From Gorsachius magnificus (Eukaryota > Chordata > Aves > Pelecaniformes > Ardeidae), in the NCBI GenBank assembly GCA_034008185.1, contig CM067095.1, positions 6,432,610-6,496,609 on the forward strand: a stretch of 64,000 nt of DNA, in the 5' to 3' direction. Of this stretch, positions 24,801 to 38,394 are shown piece by piece. Below the pieces are notes generated by a model. The model searched no databases and had not been told where the DNA came from. It worked only from the letters and a program-made list of their open reading frames with translations. Each line of letters begins with the position of its first letter. Positions within the stretch are counted from its first letter, which is position 1. The position numbers and the translations under genes were made by a program.

Positions 24801-27800
24801 CAGATAGAGAACCAGCACTGTGCTGACAAAACTGGGGACCTTTTCAGGGCATTTGATTCTCTCATGGCCAACATGGACACTGGACAGTGGCTCTTGGAGC
24901 TTGGAAAGGACAGCGGTGGACACAGCCAGCAGGGCTGCAGGTGTTCTGTCATCTCTTTATTGTAGTTGCATTGCCAGACGTGGACTTGGTGACTAATTTC
25001 ACAGCTGTGGAAAATAGAGATCCTGCTTTCAAGCATGATGTGTGGTTTTGAGTTCCAGCAGCTACTATGGCTGGGTTCATGCTGTCATCCTCTGCTGTGT
25101 AAAATGGGTTGAACAACCGGGACCTTTTCAGTCATACAAATGGCAAGTGGTGTATGCAACTTTGCTATTGGGAAAGCTGCCTGTGTGATTATGTTAGTTT
25201 AATTTAATAGCAGACTGTTTAGGTAAATGAGCAGGGAGGCATATGAATGTCTGCAAATAATGTGGAACATGACTGCAAAATGATGCTGCGGGAGAAGGGC
25301 TTGTCTGGCCCTTGTTAAGAGCTCACCAAACCCCCTTGAGCAGGGAGAGAAGAGTCTTGCTTAGTCTTGGACACCGTCCCTCTGAGACTCCCAAGGACTG
25401 AGAGTCCCAAGGGTGACTGACTGAAACCTGGGATGAAAGGAAAAAATTTGGCAGGCTTGGCAACGTTGGATGTGATACAGTCTTTGGTTAGTTTAGATTT
25501 TAATATCGGCACAGTAGAGTCTAGAGGAGTATAAGCCTGCATAGGATCTGAAGTTAGGTAGATATGCTTTTTTTAGATTCCTTGTATTTAAAGATAATTT
25601 CTTCCTTATGGAACCTAACGCTGTGGCATTTACTGCTGTAGCTGAGCTGGTCTGAGAATAGAGCAGTCAGGAATTTCTCATCCAGAATTGCGTCAGAAAT
25701 CAAAGGCGTATTTTTAACGGTTAGAGATGTGTGGTCAGCTCTGTAGGTGCAAGAAACTGTCATTGTATCCAACAGCATCTTTTCAGCTCTGGGCTCTGTC
25801 CTGCCAGACCTTGGGTCGGAACTCCCTCCCTGCAAAGGTCTGCTGCTGCCATTCCCTAGTTCTGATTCACACAAGCAAACTCTCAGTGTTTTTCAAAAGT
25901 TCTTTTCCTCATTTATGAAATGCAAGCCCTTTAACTTGGCTTGGAACAGCTTGTTCCTGAATCTAATTAAACAGCCCCGAAGTTTTAGCTCTTGCACCTT
26001 GGAGCTTTTCAAGGAGAAATCCTTTTCCCTTTCTCTAGAATGGCTCTGTTATCATTTTAATGGTCACTTTCCCCAGGAGTTCTCACCTCTGTTTCCCTGG
26101 AAAAATTAAAGAAAATCTAATATATTGATACAGATGATCCATTTCATGTGAGTCAGTGACACTATGACCATGACAGTACCAGAGAATTCTTTGCTGCAGG
26201 AGGCCACTGAATCCAGTATTAGCAACTGGGCTTTTAAAGGGCACTGGGTAGTTTTAAACCCTATTTCTACCTGTCTGAGTTAAGATAATGAGGGTAACCT
26301 AATATTATGCTTCAGGGCTTTAGTTACCTGCCTATGGGGTTCAGAAGGGAACTCTGCTTCCAGGGACTGTGCAGAGTTTAATTGGCCAAGTGCTTTCTGA
26401 TTTGGGTTTTATTTCCTCTGAAGCCTCAGGTATTGGCTACTGCCAGAGGCCAGAGACCAAACTGATGACAGTCGGATTTTTGTCTCCTTTTAACATCAGT
26501 GGGCTGTAGGGCAGTTACACCACCGTTTCAGCTCCCTCTCTCCCAACTCCAGATTTATACCATAACCAGAGGAGGAGTTTTCTGGCTTGCCTCCAGAGCC
26601 CTGAAGAGAAACCAGCACAAGCCACAAGTCAGCTGGGATTTTAAAACTTCTAGAAGAATCTTGCATCTGTTATTTATTTAAAGAAAGCAAACTGATCTTT
26701 CTCTGTGAATGATCATTTTGATCATTAAAATTTAAAAAAAAAATCAGAATCGCGCATATATGATTTAGAAATTGTGCATATGGGGTAGGTTCTTTTTTTG
26801 TCACTCAAAATTTAACTTTAAAAATATATCACATAGATGTCCCCGGTTTAAGAATTCCTGCTCTTTAGGAAATTTTGCTTCTATCAAGGCTCTGGCAAAA
26901 CTCTGGCATCTTATTATCTATAGTCTTGGGATCAGTGTTCTACCTCACAAATGGTGTTTTATCTTCATCTCCAGTGGTCCGTGTAGCTCCTATTTCTTGG
27001 TCCTTCCAGTCGTCAATCTATTTATCTCCTCCTGAATTATCTGTTGTAATTAGAATACATTTTCTCATCTCAAGGGGAAACCAGCTCCAAATGAGTATTC
27101 TATAAAAGCAATTACTTTTGATATTAGATATCTGTACATAAAACCACAGTATTTCTTCCAATTAAAAAGCACTAATGAATTTTGTGTCTAGAGAGGGAGT
27201 AGCCTATGCAATGCTACTGCTTCTGCTAAGCCAATGAACAAAAAATTAGGCCTATAAGAGGGCTGATGAAGCCAGCAGTGGCATGTGTGAAACACCTTTG
27301 AATAGCAGGTCAGGGAGACAGAATGGCTCTGCAAGGGCGTATGTTCCTTTTTTTCCTCCAACAGGTCTATTGTGTGCGTTGATGGACTTAGTCATTCTCC
27401 ACATGTGCCAAGACGATTAACACAGTTTTTCCTACCACATTTGTCTCCTGGCCCTCCATTATGCATTTTTCTTTGTATTTCCTCAGGTATTGCCTCTCCT
27501 CTTCCTCAAAGACTTAAGTCACGCACTAGGGATCTTGCATTTGGCATGGAACAGCTTTGCCAGAGATCTCCATGTGGACTCCTTCCCTCAATAGACGGAG
27601 GAGGAGTTGCGCTGAGCCTTCGCAGCAGGAAACCTGTCTTACATGTACCAAAACTGCCATCTTTCATCATCTCAAAATAGCCTGAATGAGTAGGGAGCTT
27701 TTATTACAAGTTTTTCTACAAAAGGAATCATTTGAGAAACATCTTGATCATGTTATTTTGGAGAAGAATATAAATCCTGTCCCTACCTTACTTTCCCATA

Positions 27801-29930
27801 GGAATTGTCTCCTTTTCATCCCCAAGCGGCCACCTGTGCATGGGGGCACATTGGGATAGAATCTGTTCAGTGGGGTAGAAAAGAAGATCCTTCAGTGGGC
27901 TATGAAACAACATGTTTTCTTGCTGTTATGACAAGGATGAAATCCACAGGCCACTGTCGCACTGCAGCCTCTGCCTCTCTTACTGCCCCATGTTGTCTTG
28001 TTGTCTTCTTCCCTGATAATCTTTCTGCATCTCTTTCTTGTCTTCAACAATGATAGTGAGCCTTTTGGGGTAGGAACCGTCTTTCTGGGCTCATGTAGCA
28101 TCTGCTACAACGATGTCCTGAATCTACACTGCATGTTATGAAAACACTGAGAAAAACAATAAAAACTGTTCTGGCCAAATCCTGTCCTGGTAGGACTTAC
28201 TATAAAGGGTTTAAGGATTAATATATCAATATGGCAGGGGCAGAGTGTGTAGGATGGAATAAGGGTCAGCTTCCAGCCCAGATGCTGATAGCAGCCCTGG
28301 GCATTTTTATGGCATTTTCCTTCTAATGTACTTTGAGTAATTGACAGATATTCATAGGCTCTGCAACTAGGAAATGTACCCATTTTAAAAAAGAAGAAGA
28401 AACCTAGGGCAAAGCACATAAGGCGATTGGATATTAGTTCTCTTGCCAGATAAGTTGTCCTAATCTACATAATTTCCAAGGCTGCTGGTTCTGCACTCTC
28501 TCTGCCTGACCAGCTTCTGTGGGCAGCAAAGGAACAGCCCTCCTACAGGCAGAGCTGTGAAATCACTTCATCCCCTCACCGCTGTTCAGCAGTCTTCTCA
28601 CAGATAAATGTCTTACAGGATTGTCAGTCATCCGTAGATGAAGATTGAGAAACGCTATCTCAGAGAGATGAACAGAGAGAAGGGTCTGGAGATGAGTTCA
28701 AGGTAGAAAAACCACGGCACCACCTAGTTTCTAGAGCCGCAAAGTTGCACGTTAAGTGCTTCAGCTTTACAAGTTATTGTACTTTTTTTCCTTTTCAAAC
28801 CACCAGCCAAAGGATACTGTTAGACTTCTCTGTGGTGTATCTTCAGAGATATTTGGAGCTGATACTGGATACTATGGGACATAAATATTTCAAGCAAGGA
28901 TGCAGCAAACTTTTTATAACTATAAAAACTAGGACTCTATTCTGGATTTCAGATAAATGGAAGTGCTAGAGTCATTTAAATTGGATGGGGTTTTTTTTGT
29001 TGCTCTCCTCTATTCAGAGATTTGGAGCCTGTGTCCCCGTGGAGTGTGATTTGGTGAATGTTTCTGTATGTAAAACTAAATCTCATCTACATACAGCATT
29101 CCTTCTAGCTCAGAAAGTAAGCACCTTTGATATGGACAAAATTCAGATCAGTTCCCTGGGCAGCAAATCTTATATATTATGTAGGCTTACTGCAGGGTGG
29201 TGGCAGGAGAAACTGAGTTGGGATATGCAGAAATGAAGGGCCAGGGTCTGTTTAACATTTAGATTGAATTATGAACCAGACACTACTGACTCCTCATGCT
29301 GCATGCTACTGTTTGCAAAGTTGCCTGAAATAGTGTCAAATAGTGAAGTAGTTTCAAATAAGATTTTTTTTTCTGGATATTGTTGATCCTTGTGCTTGCA
29401 ACTGCAAAATACTTTTACTTTTCCACGTTTAATTTTGATGCACTGCGCTGCTAATGCATTCAGCAAATCTATGCCTGTGGGACAAAACATTTTTTTTATA
29501 TTCTTTAATGCAATAATTGCAGAAAGCCACTCTTTAGCTATGGTCATTTCTTCATTAACCATAGCTTGCACAGTATTTACAGGAGGCAATGAAGGAGGCA
29601 GATACCTGGTTGTGGCAAATTTTTGCATGGGCTCCTTTGGCAAAAATGAAGCATGCAGCATGAGAGAGGGAGGAAAAAGAAAGCACAGGCTGTGAAACTT
29701 ATTCAGTGTTTTGGAAGTCAGGGTGGTATCATAGGATGGAGAAGGGAGAAATACCATTCTACATGTGATGCCATATGATCCCACTCCATGACATGAGCTC
29801 CTGCTGACATCACAGGGAATCACAGGACAGAAGATGCTTCAGCTTTTGCCAGAGTAGGCCTGGGTTAGCAACTGAGGGAGGCTGCTTTTTAATTCCCAAA
29901 TTAACCACAACAGGACAAGGATTCAGGTAG

Positions 29931-30045
29931 TCACTGGTTTTGATTTCTGGTTCCACCACCGTATCTTGTGCCATCCTGGGATGCTCCTTCACCTTTCAGC
30001 TCATTTCTGCCCAAAGGTGGGTAGAATGACTCCTTCCATCCCCAC
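29931..30045 (+). repeat. MIR-like SINE relic
   Basis: GATTTCTGGTTCCACCACCG, TCTTGTGCCATCCTGGG, TCCTTCACCTTTCAGCTCAT and GGTGGGTAGAATGACTCC align in order with MIR core and tail motifs (tggctctgccactt, gtgtgaccttggg, cacttaacctctctgtg, atgggtaataatgat). Diverged but collinear over about 110 bp. Confidence 0.45.
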
Positions 30046-33000
30046 GGGCATTAGGAGTCCAAACCTCACTGGTGTTTGGGGGGGCACTGCGACATTTCAG
30101 TGGCGGTTGCCAAAGAGCTCCAGGTGCCCTAACTTTCTGTACAGTGGGGGCTGCTTTGTATGCAGTAGCCCAGTGAAAGGATATGTGGACCAGTACAAGC
30201 TAGCGCAAAAACATTATCCTGGAGCACCTCAATGACTAAAGTATCCAGGGTAGAAGGGTTTTGTTTATTTGAAAAAGAGATCTTTTTCTAATACTGGATT
30301 TCAAGCCCCAAATACGCTTCTTTTGGAAGGTAGGAAATAACTTGTGTGCTTTTTATCCAGAAATTTCAAAATGTTTTGTAATATGAGTTACTGCTGCCAT
30401 TTTGTAGCTTCTGTATTTCCCTTCTTTGTCAAACTATCTGCCTGGCGGTAGTCATCAGCTCAATTTGGAATTGAGACAAAGCTCGTGGCACTTTTTCTCT
30501 TGACTGTAACAACTGTGCCCCATTAGGGGCTTGCTTAGCCTGCCCAGGGCGTCTCCTCTAGCACCCAGTCTGGGCAGTGCACTGAACTGAGCAGCCGAGC
30601 AGAGCGTCCCTGGGCTGTGCTAGGTCTATAAGAGAGGCAAGACACTGTTTATACCATCAAGTCTCTCTCTGATGTAAACACGTTGTTTTAGAAAACTTGT
30701 TTCTCTTAGTTATTTTTAGACACCACTAAAATGGAACTATAAACAGCAGAACAACTGGTGAGCGGAGACCTTTTGCTTAGCATTGAACAGCTCACTCGTA
30801 TTGCTCTTTCTTCCTCCTCCTCCTCCAACTAGCTGCTTCCCTTCTGCATCTGCTTCGCCCTAACATGCACCGTTACCTCCTGAAGGAGGAAGACCAATTT
30901 TTCCTCCCATGCCTACAGATATGCCAGTCAGTGAGGCTGTAACCTTCGTCTGAATTTCTAGTTGCGACAGAACAAGATTACAAAATTGGCACAAAATTCA
31001 AGACAGAAACATTAGGGCTGATTCATGAGATGCAACTAATTTATACCTGCTTCCAAAAGGGTGGTTTTGTATAGAAGTAGCTTTAAAAAGTCCTGTAAGC
31101 TGAGTCTTGTTTTAGCTATGTTACTGAACCTATTCTAGAGTCTATGAACCTTTTTCTTTTGTTTCAAAAAATCTAACTGGCAGTGCTAAAAGTCAGTTTT
31201 GTCGGTCTATGTAGAGTTGCTGTTGCCCCGAATTCTTTTTTTTTTCTTGGTTAAACTAGGATCTAAAGATTTTTATTGCCTTACAAGGTATGCAGGGATG
31301 TTTTCAACTGAGGAATCAGAACTGGAAAAGGAAGAAAACAACTGTTTTGCTGATGAGGTTTATGTTTCCTGTTTAAAAGAGAGAGAAGTGTTTCAGGGGG
31401 TCGCAGGTAAAACTGCTGGGTGACAATGTTTTAGTCCCTCGTTTTAAGGTGCTAGGAACCAGAATACTTTTTGTGTAGTTATTCAAGAGTGCAGATGGTC
31501 GAAGTGCAGAAAAAGCTCAGAAGTTTGGCTTTGGAGCCCTTCTCAGCCTAAGACTGAGGCAGGCCAGCCAGGCTATTTCAGAGATTTTGTAGCAGTTATG
31601 TCAGTACTTACCAAATCTGGTGGCATTGGTGATGGAGCCAGCCTTGTGGTTGTGCCCACCATCCCTGGTACCTCCTGGGCAGGGTTTCGATGAAAGAGGG
31701 ATGAGGTGTAGGAGCAGAGCCACAGCTGGGGTGGCCTTGCCAGAAGTGGCAGAACAGGAAGAGGCTAAGACCAGACCTGTGCTATGGTGAATGTGGGTGT
31801 ATAATTATTCTCAATTGCTTATTTTTGTTTTGAATTGGCAAAAGGTTAATTATGTCTAAGAACTTTGGCTGAACCCGATTTACAGCTGCCTGTAATTGTG
31901 TTGCAAATAAAAAAAAAAGACACTAAAATAATCACAGATGTAGTTTGATCTTCCTTTTGCCACAGTTCCTCACATAAAACTCTTCAGTAATTTTCCCATT
32001 GTGACAGGGTTTATGGTGAAAAATAGAAGGTCTCTTTTCTTCCTAGAAAATGATACATCCTGCAGAGTAATTAATCTGGTTAAGAAACTAAGACTGGTCA
32101 TTCTGCTCACCATTCTCCTTTTTTACCCAGAAATCTCTGCAGTGAGAGCAATAAATTTGAAATGAGTGACAGCCACTAATTATTTGTGTCCTCATTGTCA
32201 TCTGCAGTGTTGAACTGGGTATGACTGATCCCAGCGTATGGGCCGCAGATCTTTTTAATCTAAAAATTTAAAGAAAAAACAGCTTTAAAAATAGGAGCTC
32301 ATTGGTCATTGCCACTGTTGTTCCCTCTTTCCCCTCTCTGCCCATCGCCGTTTCAGAGCTGACAGATCTGGAACTCTGCGTCAAGCTTTAAAAGAAGAAA
32401 ACAGAAAAGCGCTCTCATCTGATCTGCCTTGGTTAAAACCCAGATATACGCTGGAAGTTGAACCAGAAGCACTTCTCCATCTGTCTTTTTTAGGTTTTAT
32501 ACTGCTCCTATCACTGTAGGACCTGAACACCCAGCATTTAAAATCAATAGCAACTGTGTCTCTGCTGAGCAGCAGTATTTCCAGAAATGTACCCCTTTCC
32601 CTGTTGATCCAGTAGGTGAGACCCATGGGACTGAATTCCCCTATGGGCTATCCCGGGGTTTTCATTGAGCAGAAAATGTCCAAGACATAAAGCATGAATA
32701 ACTTGTTCTTTGCTGACTCCTTGTCTTTGGCAGCCCACCTACACATCCTGGAGGAGCACTGCTGTAGAGTATTCTGCTCCTCCAGGTTCTCCCAGGAGTT
32801 CTTCCCATGTTCAGCATGCTGGAAGGCCTCTGAGGAGCTGATTCTTCTCAGTGGTCCTAGGCTGTGGGGCACCCCTTGGATGAGGGCCCAGAGGATGTGC
32901 TGGAAGGTGTGTCACCTTCACCAGCAGCCTCTGCCTCAGCCAAACCTGAGGATGCTGTCTGCCATCTCTTGCCTCCCAATCCCATCTCTTAAGACCAATG

Positions 33001-33246
33001 TTTTTTTGAGGAATGCTGTTGAACTGGCAACCCTTTTCTGGTTTTTCACAAAAGGCTGACCAGGGCAGATAACTGTGGATTCGGGGGTTAGCAACTTGTG
33101 ATCTTGACTTAGGTAATTGTGGGGCAAAGCACCCTGTTGAGGAGATGAAAAATGCTATGCAACCATTCTTATTTGCGCAACAGTTCTATTGTGTCTAGCT
33201 AACCAAACAAGCATTGAAGAACATTGCCTGTAATTTCTGAATTTAA

Positions 33247-33272
33247 CACACACACAAACATATATATATAAA
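33247..33272. repeat. Short CA/TA microsatellite
   Basis: A run of ACACACACACAAAC followed by ATATATATATA in intron 1. It is a short compound dinucleotide repeat with no other structure visible. Confidence 0.75.
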
Positions 33273-36200
33273 ATATAGTATAGTAGTTGTTCCTAAGAAC
33301 TTCTAGAGACACTTTAGTGTTTTTCTTGCACGATGGAGCAATGTGATATCATCTATTTAATTGCTGCTGTATATTGGTCAATGTTACTACATTGCTACAA
33401 TAACTGTCAGTCAGACTAGATGACAATTTGGGTAATGAACTTGGAAAAAAACCTCACAGCAATATGTTCTGAGAAAGTCAGACATATGATGACTCTTTCC
33501 TAGAACAGGATCAGATTATCAGCACACAGAGCTAGAATAGGAAAAAGTTATATGAAATAATTGTCGTTATCCATGGTTTAGAAGGGTCTCTAACTAGTTC
33601 TCTCCTAAGAAAAATAACAAACCAAATGTTTGATGCTTCCTGTGGGTTGAAAGTTTCATTCCCTCATTACTTGTGCCATAAAGATGCAAGTGTTTTGTTC
33701 TGTAAACTGCAAGAGCGTATAGCATAAAGAATAAAGTTTTCAACTACTGGAATTAAATTATTGCTTAAAGTCTAACGAGCATACCATATCTTAGAGTGCC
33801 TTTCATCAAAGCAGGTCAGTTACCTTTAATGAAGTCGTCTTCAATTTGCTTTGATGTAACATCAGAACTCAGCCCAGATGATTCCAAATGATCAGCAAAT
33901 AAATTTCCACATTGCAGTCTTTCAGGGACGTAGCCTTTATGAAGTGTCTAGTTTTCTGCATTCTTTAACTCTTAAAGTGCTGAATTTGACTCCCTTTTCC
34001 TAAGGCTTGCTGGTGCTTTTTTTTTGAGGGAACTGCTAACTTTTCTCTGAAACTGAGCCCCCCTTTACGATGCCATATATTGGGCAAGTAAAGCAGAGGC
34101 ATGCAGCATCACTTCTTGCTTTTAGTGGCTTTTAAGTCTAAGACTGTATCATGCAGGAAGATTAGGCTGTGGTTTTCCTTTTGGGAAGGGAGAGATTTAG
34201 AGTCTCAGACATACAATTTCTATAATTACTTGAGCAAGGACTAGTTGTCAGCCAGGGATAACAACATTAGGCCCTTCTGTTCTAATTTGTCCATAGGAAG
34301 TAATATTAAATACTGAAGCTAGTCAAAGTGCCAAATAGCCTTTCATCCTAAATTGGAACAAAAAGGACAAATGTTACAATTTCCTTCCAAATGAAGCTCC
34401 CTAAAATATTTTCAGAAATATTTAATGTGTGTTGAAGTGCTTCGCTTAGGTAAAAGGATTTCTACTGTTTGAAATCATTAACCACAACGCAACTCTTGGA
34501 GAGTTTTAGTCACATTTCAACAGAAACTATGACTGTCCTCCACTTTTCTTACAGAAAACTGTTTCATTAGAAAATCCAAATAGTCCTTCTTAAATACCCC
34601 AAATATCACAATATCACATTTTTTGCTTACAGCTTCCTCCTTTGCATGACCCAGTTGGAGACATAATTATATCAATTCCTAATCGTGAGCCTTCCTTGTG
34701 CTAGTTTCTCCATCTCCCTGCAGAATGCAGCAGTATAATACCAGCTGCAGGTTGATCACGGATGCTAACCCAGATGCTTTATGATGATGGCTGCAAGCAA
34801 GGATGGAAGGTTCTCAGACGTTTTTGAACCAGTTTTAGTGGAAGAAAGATTCATGAGGTACATTTCTATAAAGAAATATGAGCAATAAAGAAGAGTGGTT
34901 TGTGATGTATGAAGTAAGTTTGTTCAGTTTTTAGGGACAAGAATACTGTTTTTCCAGAGATCGTGTTGGACTAATCTTAGTCATTCAGAGTAGGAACAAT
35001 TGGTGTGTTTGTATATTAATAGCTATCTGTAGGTATCATAATATTTGTATTAAGATAGAACCAGTCAGGACTGCCCTAGAGAATGGCAATCAGTGTCGTA
35101 AGTTATCCCGACTCAGCACACTCAGTTGTGCCTCTTAGTAAGCAGCAATCCAACACAGCGCTATGATTTGGATTTGTCTCTGAGTGAATTGCTCCCAGCG
35201 TAAATCAGCAGGAAGTTTTGACTCGTGAGCTAGCTCCTATGGGCCAGAAGTCTGGACAGCAGAAGTAAAACTCTATTTTTCCATTTACCTTAAAATGCAG
35301 CTGGGCAGACATACATGTGGCCAGCCTAAGATCACAGGAAAGACTCTTACCCCCCCTCTACTTCTGCATAGCTGAGACAAGCATGCAAAAACTTTGTAAA
35401 TGCTTCTGAACATACCTGAAGACAGTTTCATGAATTCAAGAATAGTGAGAGACATGAATGAAAACTATATAGGTATTTGAAATAATTACAGTAATCATTG
35501 GAAACCTTGAGCTTACGTTTTTGCAGTTGTTGCATTAGGTCCAAGTTCTCTAGGAATTAGTGGCTTGTGCTGGTAGCTCCTTGTGGTTTGGGGTTTTTTT
35601 TTTTGGTTTGGGGGTTTTTTAGCAGAAAGGTGATGATCAGGTATAGGCACTCTGCCATCCTGCTGGGGCTCAACTCAATCCAGCTGAACTGTTTTCTTGC
35701 ATTTTTCTTGTACGTTTTGAGATAGGACAAGAGCACTTTCCTATTTGTCTTCTGGGTTAGTTCCATACCTTACTAGAGGAAAATGTGTTTGGGAGAAGAT
35801 GACAGCATAGCTGGCCTGGGGGGAGGAGTAGTCATTAAACAGTAGTAGGGCTCTGTTTTGCATTACCAAATGTTGGTACATCAAAGGTGGTCCAAGATCC
35901 TAGTCTGGCAGTGTGACTGACTGAAGAAGAGAGCTGTCTACCAATACCACGTTCCCTTGCCTTGAGCATACCTTTCATTTTTCCTAGAATTTTGTTTCAC
36001 TTAGAGCTTTGAAGAAGTTCATTATTGATTAAGCATCAATATCAATCCCAGGAGCTCAGTACTTTGGTCTTTTCTGTCTGTGTCCCGGTAATACAATACC
36101 CTAGAAAAAAGATGCTGGTTTGAAGTTTCATGTTTCTACTTTCCCCTCAGGGGTGCATGGTCTGTGGCGTTTCTGCTCATGCCTCTGTTCCTTCTCCCTT

Positions 36201-38213
36201 GCTAATGAGACCTGGAACTCACCCTCCCCACACATCTATAACGAGACCACGGCTGCACAAGCCTCTTGTTTTTCCCTTCTTTTCAACAACTCACTCGGCT
36301 TGAATGCTTGGAGCTGTCTGAATTTTTCAAAAGCTTGGCCATGCCAAGAGGTTTTTTTCTGTAGGGTGTCCTTTTTTCTTCTCCTGCCCTCCCTCTTCCT
36401 GCTAAGACCCATGATTCACTCTGAGACAGTTGAGCATTTCAGTGAATGATGATAAGGAACGTGAAGAAGACATCAAAGACACAAACACAAGCAAGGTCTG
36501 TCCTGACTTGGGATCACTGGTTGCAAAATGAGGTATGTATTTTTGTAGGCAATGTCTGAAATTCAGTACCAAAATTCCCAAGTACTACAGACACTCAGTC
36601 CTTTTACTTTCAGGCAGACTATTTGTAGAGTTGCACTTAACCTTAGCACAGGATTCTCTCATAAGCACCTACAGTAGAAAATGCTAACTTTACTCTTTCA
36701 GACCACAAACAAACCACTGTCCCTCTGTTCTGTCCTGTAATTAAGCAGAGCTGATGATGGAGCTATAACAAGAGAGGACAGTGCTAGCAGTGAGGTGCAA
36801 GAGAAATTCCTTCATGAGGGACTAAACTGTCCCAGACCTTGTTGTGACTTGGAGAAGCCAGTCCCAGCTTTGTACTGCCTTGCATGCCTGTTACTAGGAA
36901 ATGTTGACAGTTTCTTTCTTTCTCTTTAATTGTTTAGCTGAAATAATGTCATTTTCCTCTCAAAAAAATCTTAATTTGCAAAATGTTGAGCAGGTCAAAC
37001 TCTAATTGTTTTGCGCTGTGTTAGAAATGATTTGCAGGATATTTGCACATCTCTGTATGGTATCCCCAAGACTATTATAAATAACTTTTTCACTTATAAT
37101 TACTTGTTGATAGTGAGCATTTTGGAAAGGAAAGCTTTGACATTAAACACAGGCTATTTGAGGAGCTTATTTATGAGAATTCAGCACCAAGTTAAATGCC
37201 TGTTGCCATGGAAGGGGTTCTTGGCGATGTGACCATATGGGCATTATTTATGTTAGTTTAATTTTGGTTTACATGCATTTTTGAGTTGACTGGTAATACA
37301 CCAGTGAACGAAACCTATGCATGCATTGTTGACTGGCTAATATCTCAGCACTAACCAAGCGTGGCTAACCATTTTAGCTCACGTGTGTCCAAACTTCCTG
37401 ATCTTGTAAGTTTGTATAGAGCTGAGTATCTTACATAATATATATATTTCATTCATCAGGACAGAGAAAATCTGGGGTAATTCCCAGGTGAGAGATGGTG
37501 TCAGCTCCCTAATAGTTTTAGCGCATCTTGGTGGGAACAGGCTGGGCAAGGTGTGTAATTGAGTCCAAATGACCCATCTATCGACTCCCATAGTGAAATC
37601 AGATTTACCCTGTATTTCCCACCCAGCAGCAGATGGTAACCAGTCGCATAGCTGTCTTCCCAGCATGGGAACCAAATCTGAACCATTCAAAAGCTGCAGG
37701 TGGTCTTAGAGTCACAGAGTTGATGCCTCAGCTTCAACACTTCTTCCAGAACTGCCATTAACATGGAGTTAAAGTGGCAGATCTACGTGTGCTAGAAATT
37801 CAACATATCTCCCTTAAGGTGGATGGAGCTATAATGGGCTATACTGGGAAAGGGCCTGGCCTCCAGTTCTTATGAGGAAAATGTATCTTAATTATCTTAA
37901 GGATAAGTAGGCATTTTGGAATGTTGGGAAACAAGATTCCTGTTTCCGGAAAAAGGAGAAATTGTGAGAGCTGTTATTCCATTCTTTATAGTTTTCTCAT
38001 TAATAATTATGCACCAATACTACAAGACATGTTGATATAGACTCTGGTTTGAAAAGCTGAGGATAATTTCCACAGAGTCATGAGGGTTTCAGAGCTGAGT
38101 TTCACGGGAGTTTAGATTTTGTTTCTAAAAATAATCTGTGGTCACAGAAGAGGTTAGATCCATTTCCTTTATATTAATAATTTGATTTTTTTGTTCGGTT
38201 TTTTTTCATCTAG

Positions 38214-38394
38214 GTCTGGCAAAGCCCATGGGATTAGTTGAAGGTCCAGGAGGATTGGGCCAGGGGGGAATGGCTGCTACCCTGAGAGATGATAGCCATG
38301 AATCAGAGACTAAGTATGAAGAATACGGTTACAATGCCCAGCTCAGTGACAGGATATCACTGGACAGGTCCATCCCTGACTACAGACCAAAAAA
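38214..38394 (+). CDS. GALNT9: GALNT9 coding exon 2: stem and linker to the catalytic domain
   Basis: 181 nt, completing Gly81 and coding through residue 140 plus two bases of Lys141. The protein reads GLAKPMGLVEGPGGLGQGG, then a variable acidic patch (DDSHESETKYEE), then YGYNAQLSDRISLDRSIPDYRPK. The Gly-rich piece and the SLDRSIPDYRP motif are hallmarks of the GALNT9/GALNT17 branch. IPDYRP immediately precedes the first conserved Cys of the catalytic domain, which is in exon 3. The acceptor has a long T-rich tract ending CATCTAG at 38213. The donor is the consensus GTAAGT at 38395. In the raw genomic frame this exon shows only as a short open stretch, because the flanking introns contain stops. 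Confidence 0.94.

Larger units (their letters stand above)
8220..38213 (+). other. GALNT9: GALNT9 intron 1 (29,994 bp)
   Basis: Bounded by donor GTATGG at 8220 and acceptor CATCTAG ending at 38213, phase 1. No additional exon, RNA gene or nested gene could be recognised in it on either strand. The longest open frame is 184 codons on the minus strand at 29269-29823 and matches nothing I know. Contents that can be named: a CR1 LINE 3' fragment (16310-16430), MIR-like relics (about 21732-21832 and 29931-30045), an A run at 21201-21219, and a (CA)n/(TA)n tract near 33247-33272. The rest is unremarkable AT-rich intronic sequence. A long first intron is a common site for tissue-specific enhancers, but none is demonstrated here. 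Confidence 0.85.

Noticed and set aside
29269..29823. 184-codon minus-strand open frame in intron 1
   Set aside because: No recognisable domain. About this length is expected roughly once by chance in 64 kb scanned in six frames. It is kept only as a weak noncoding-conservation candidate.
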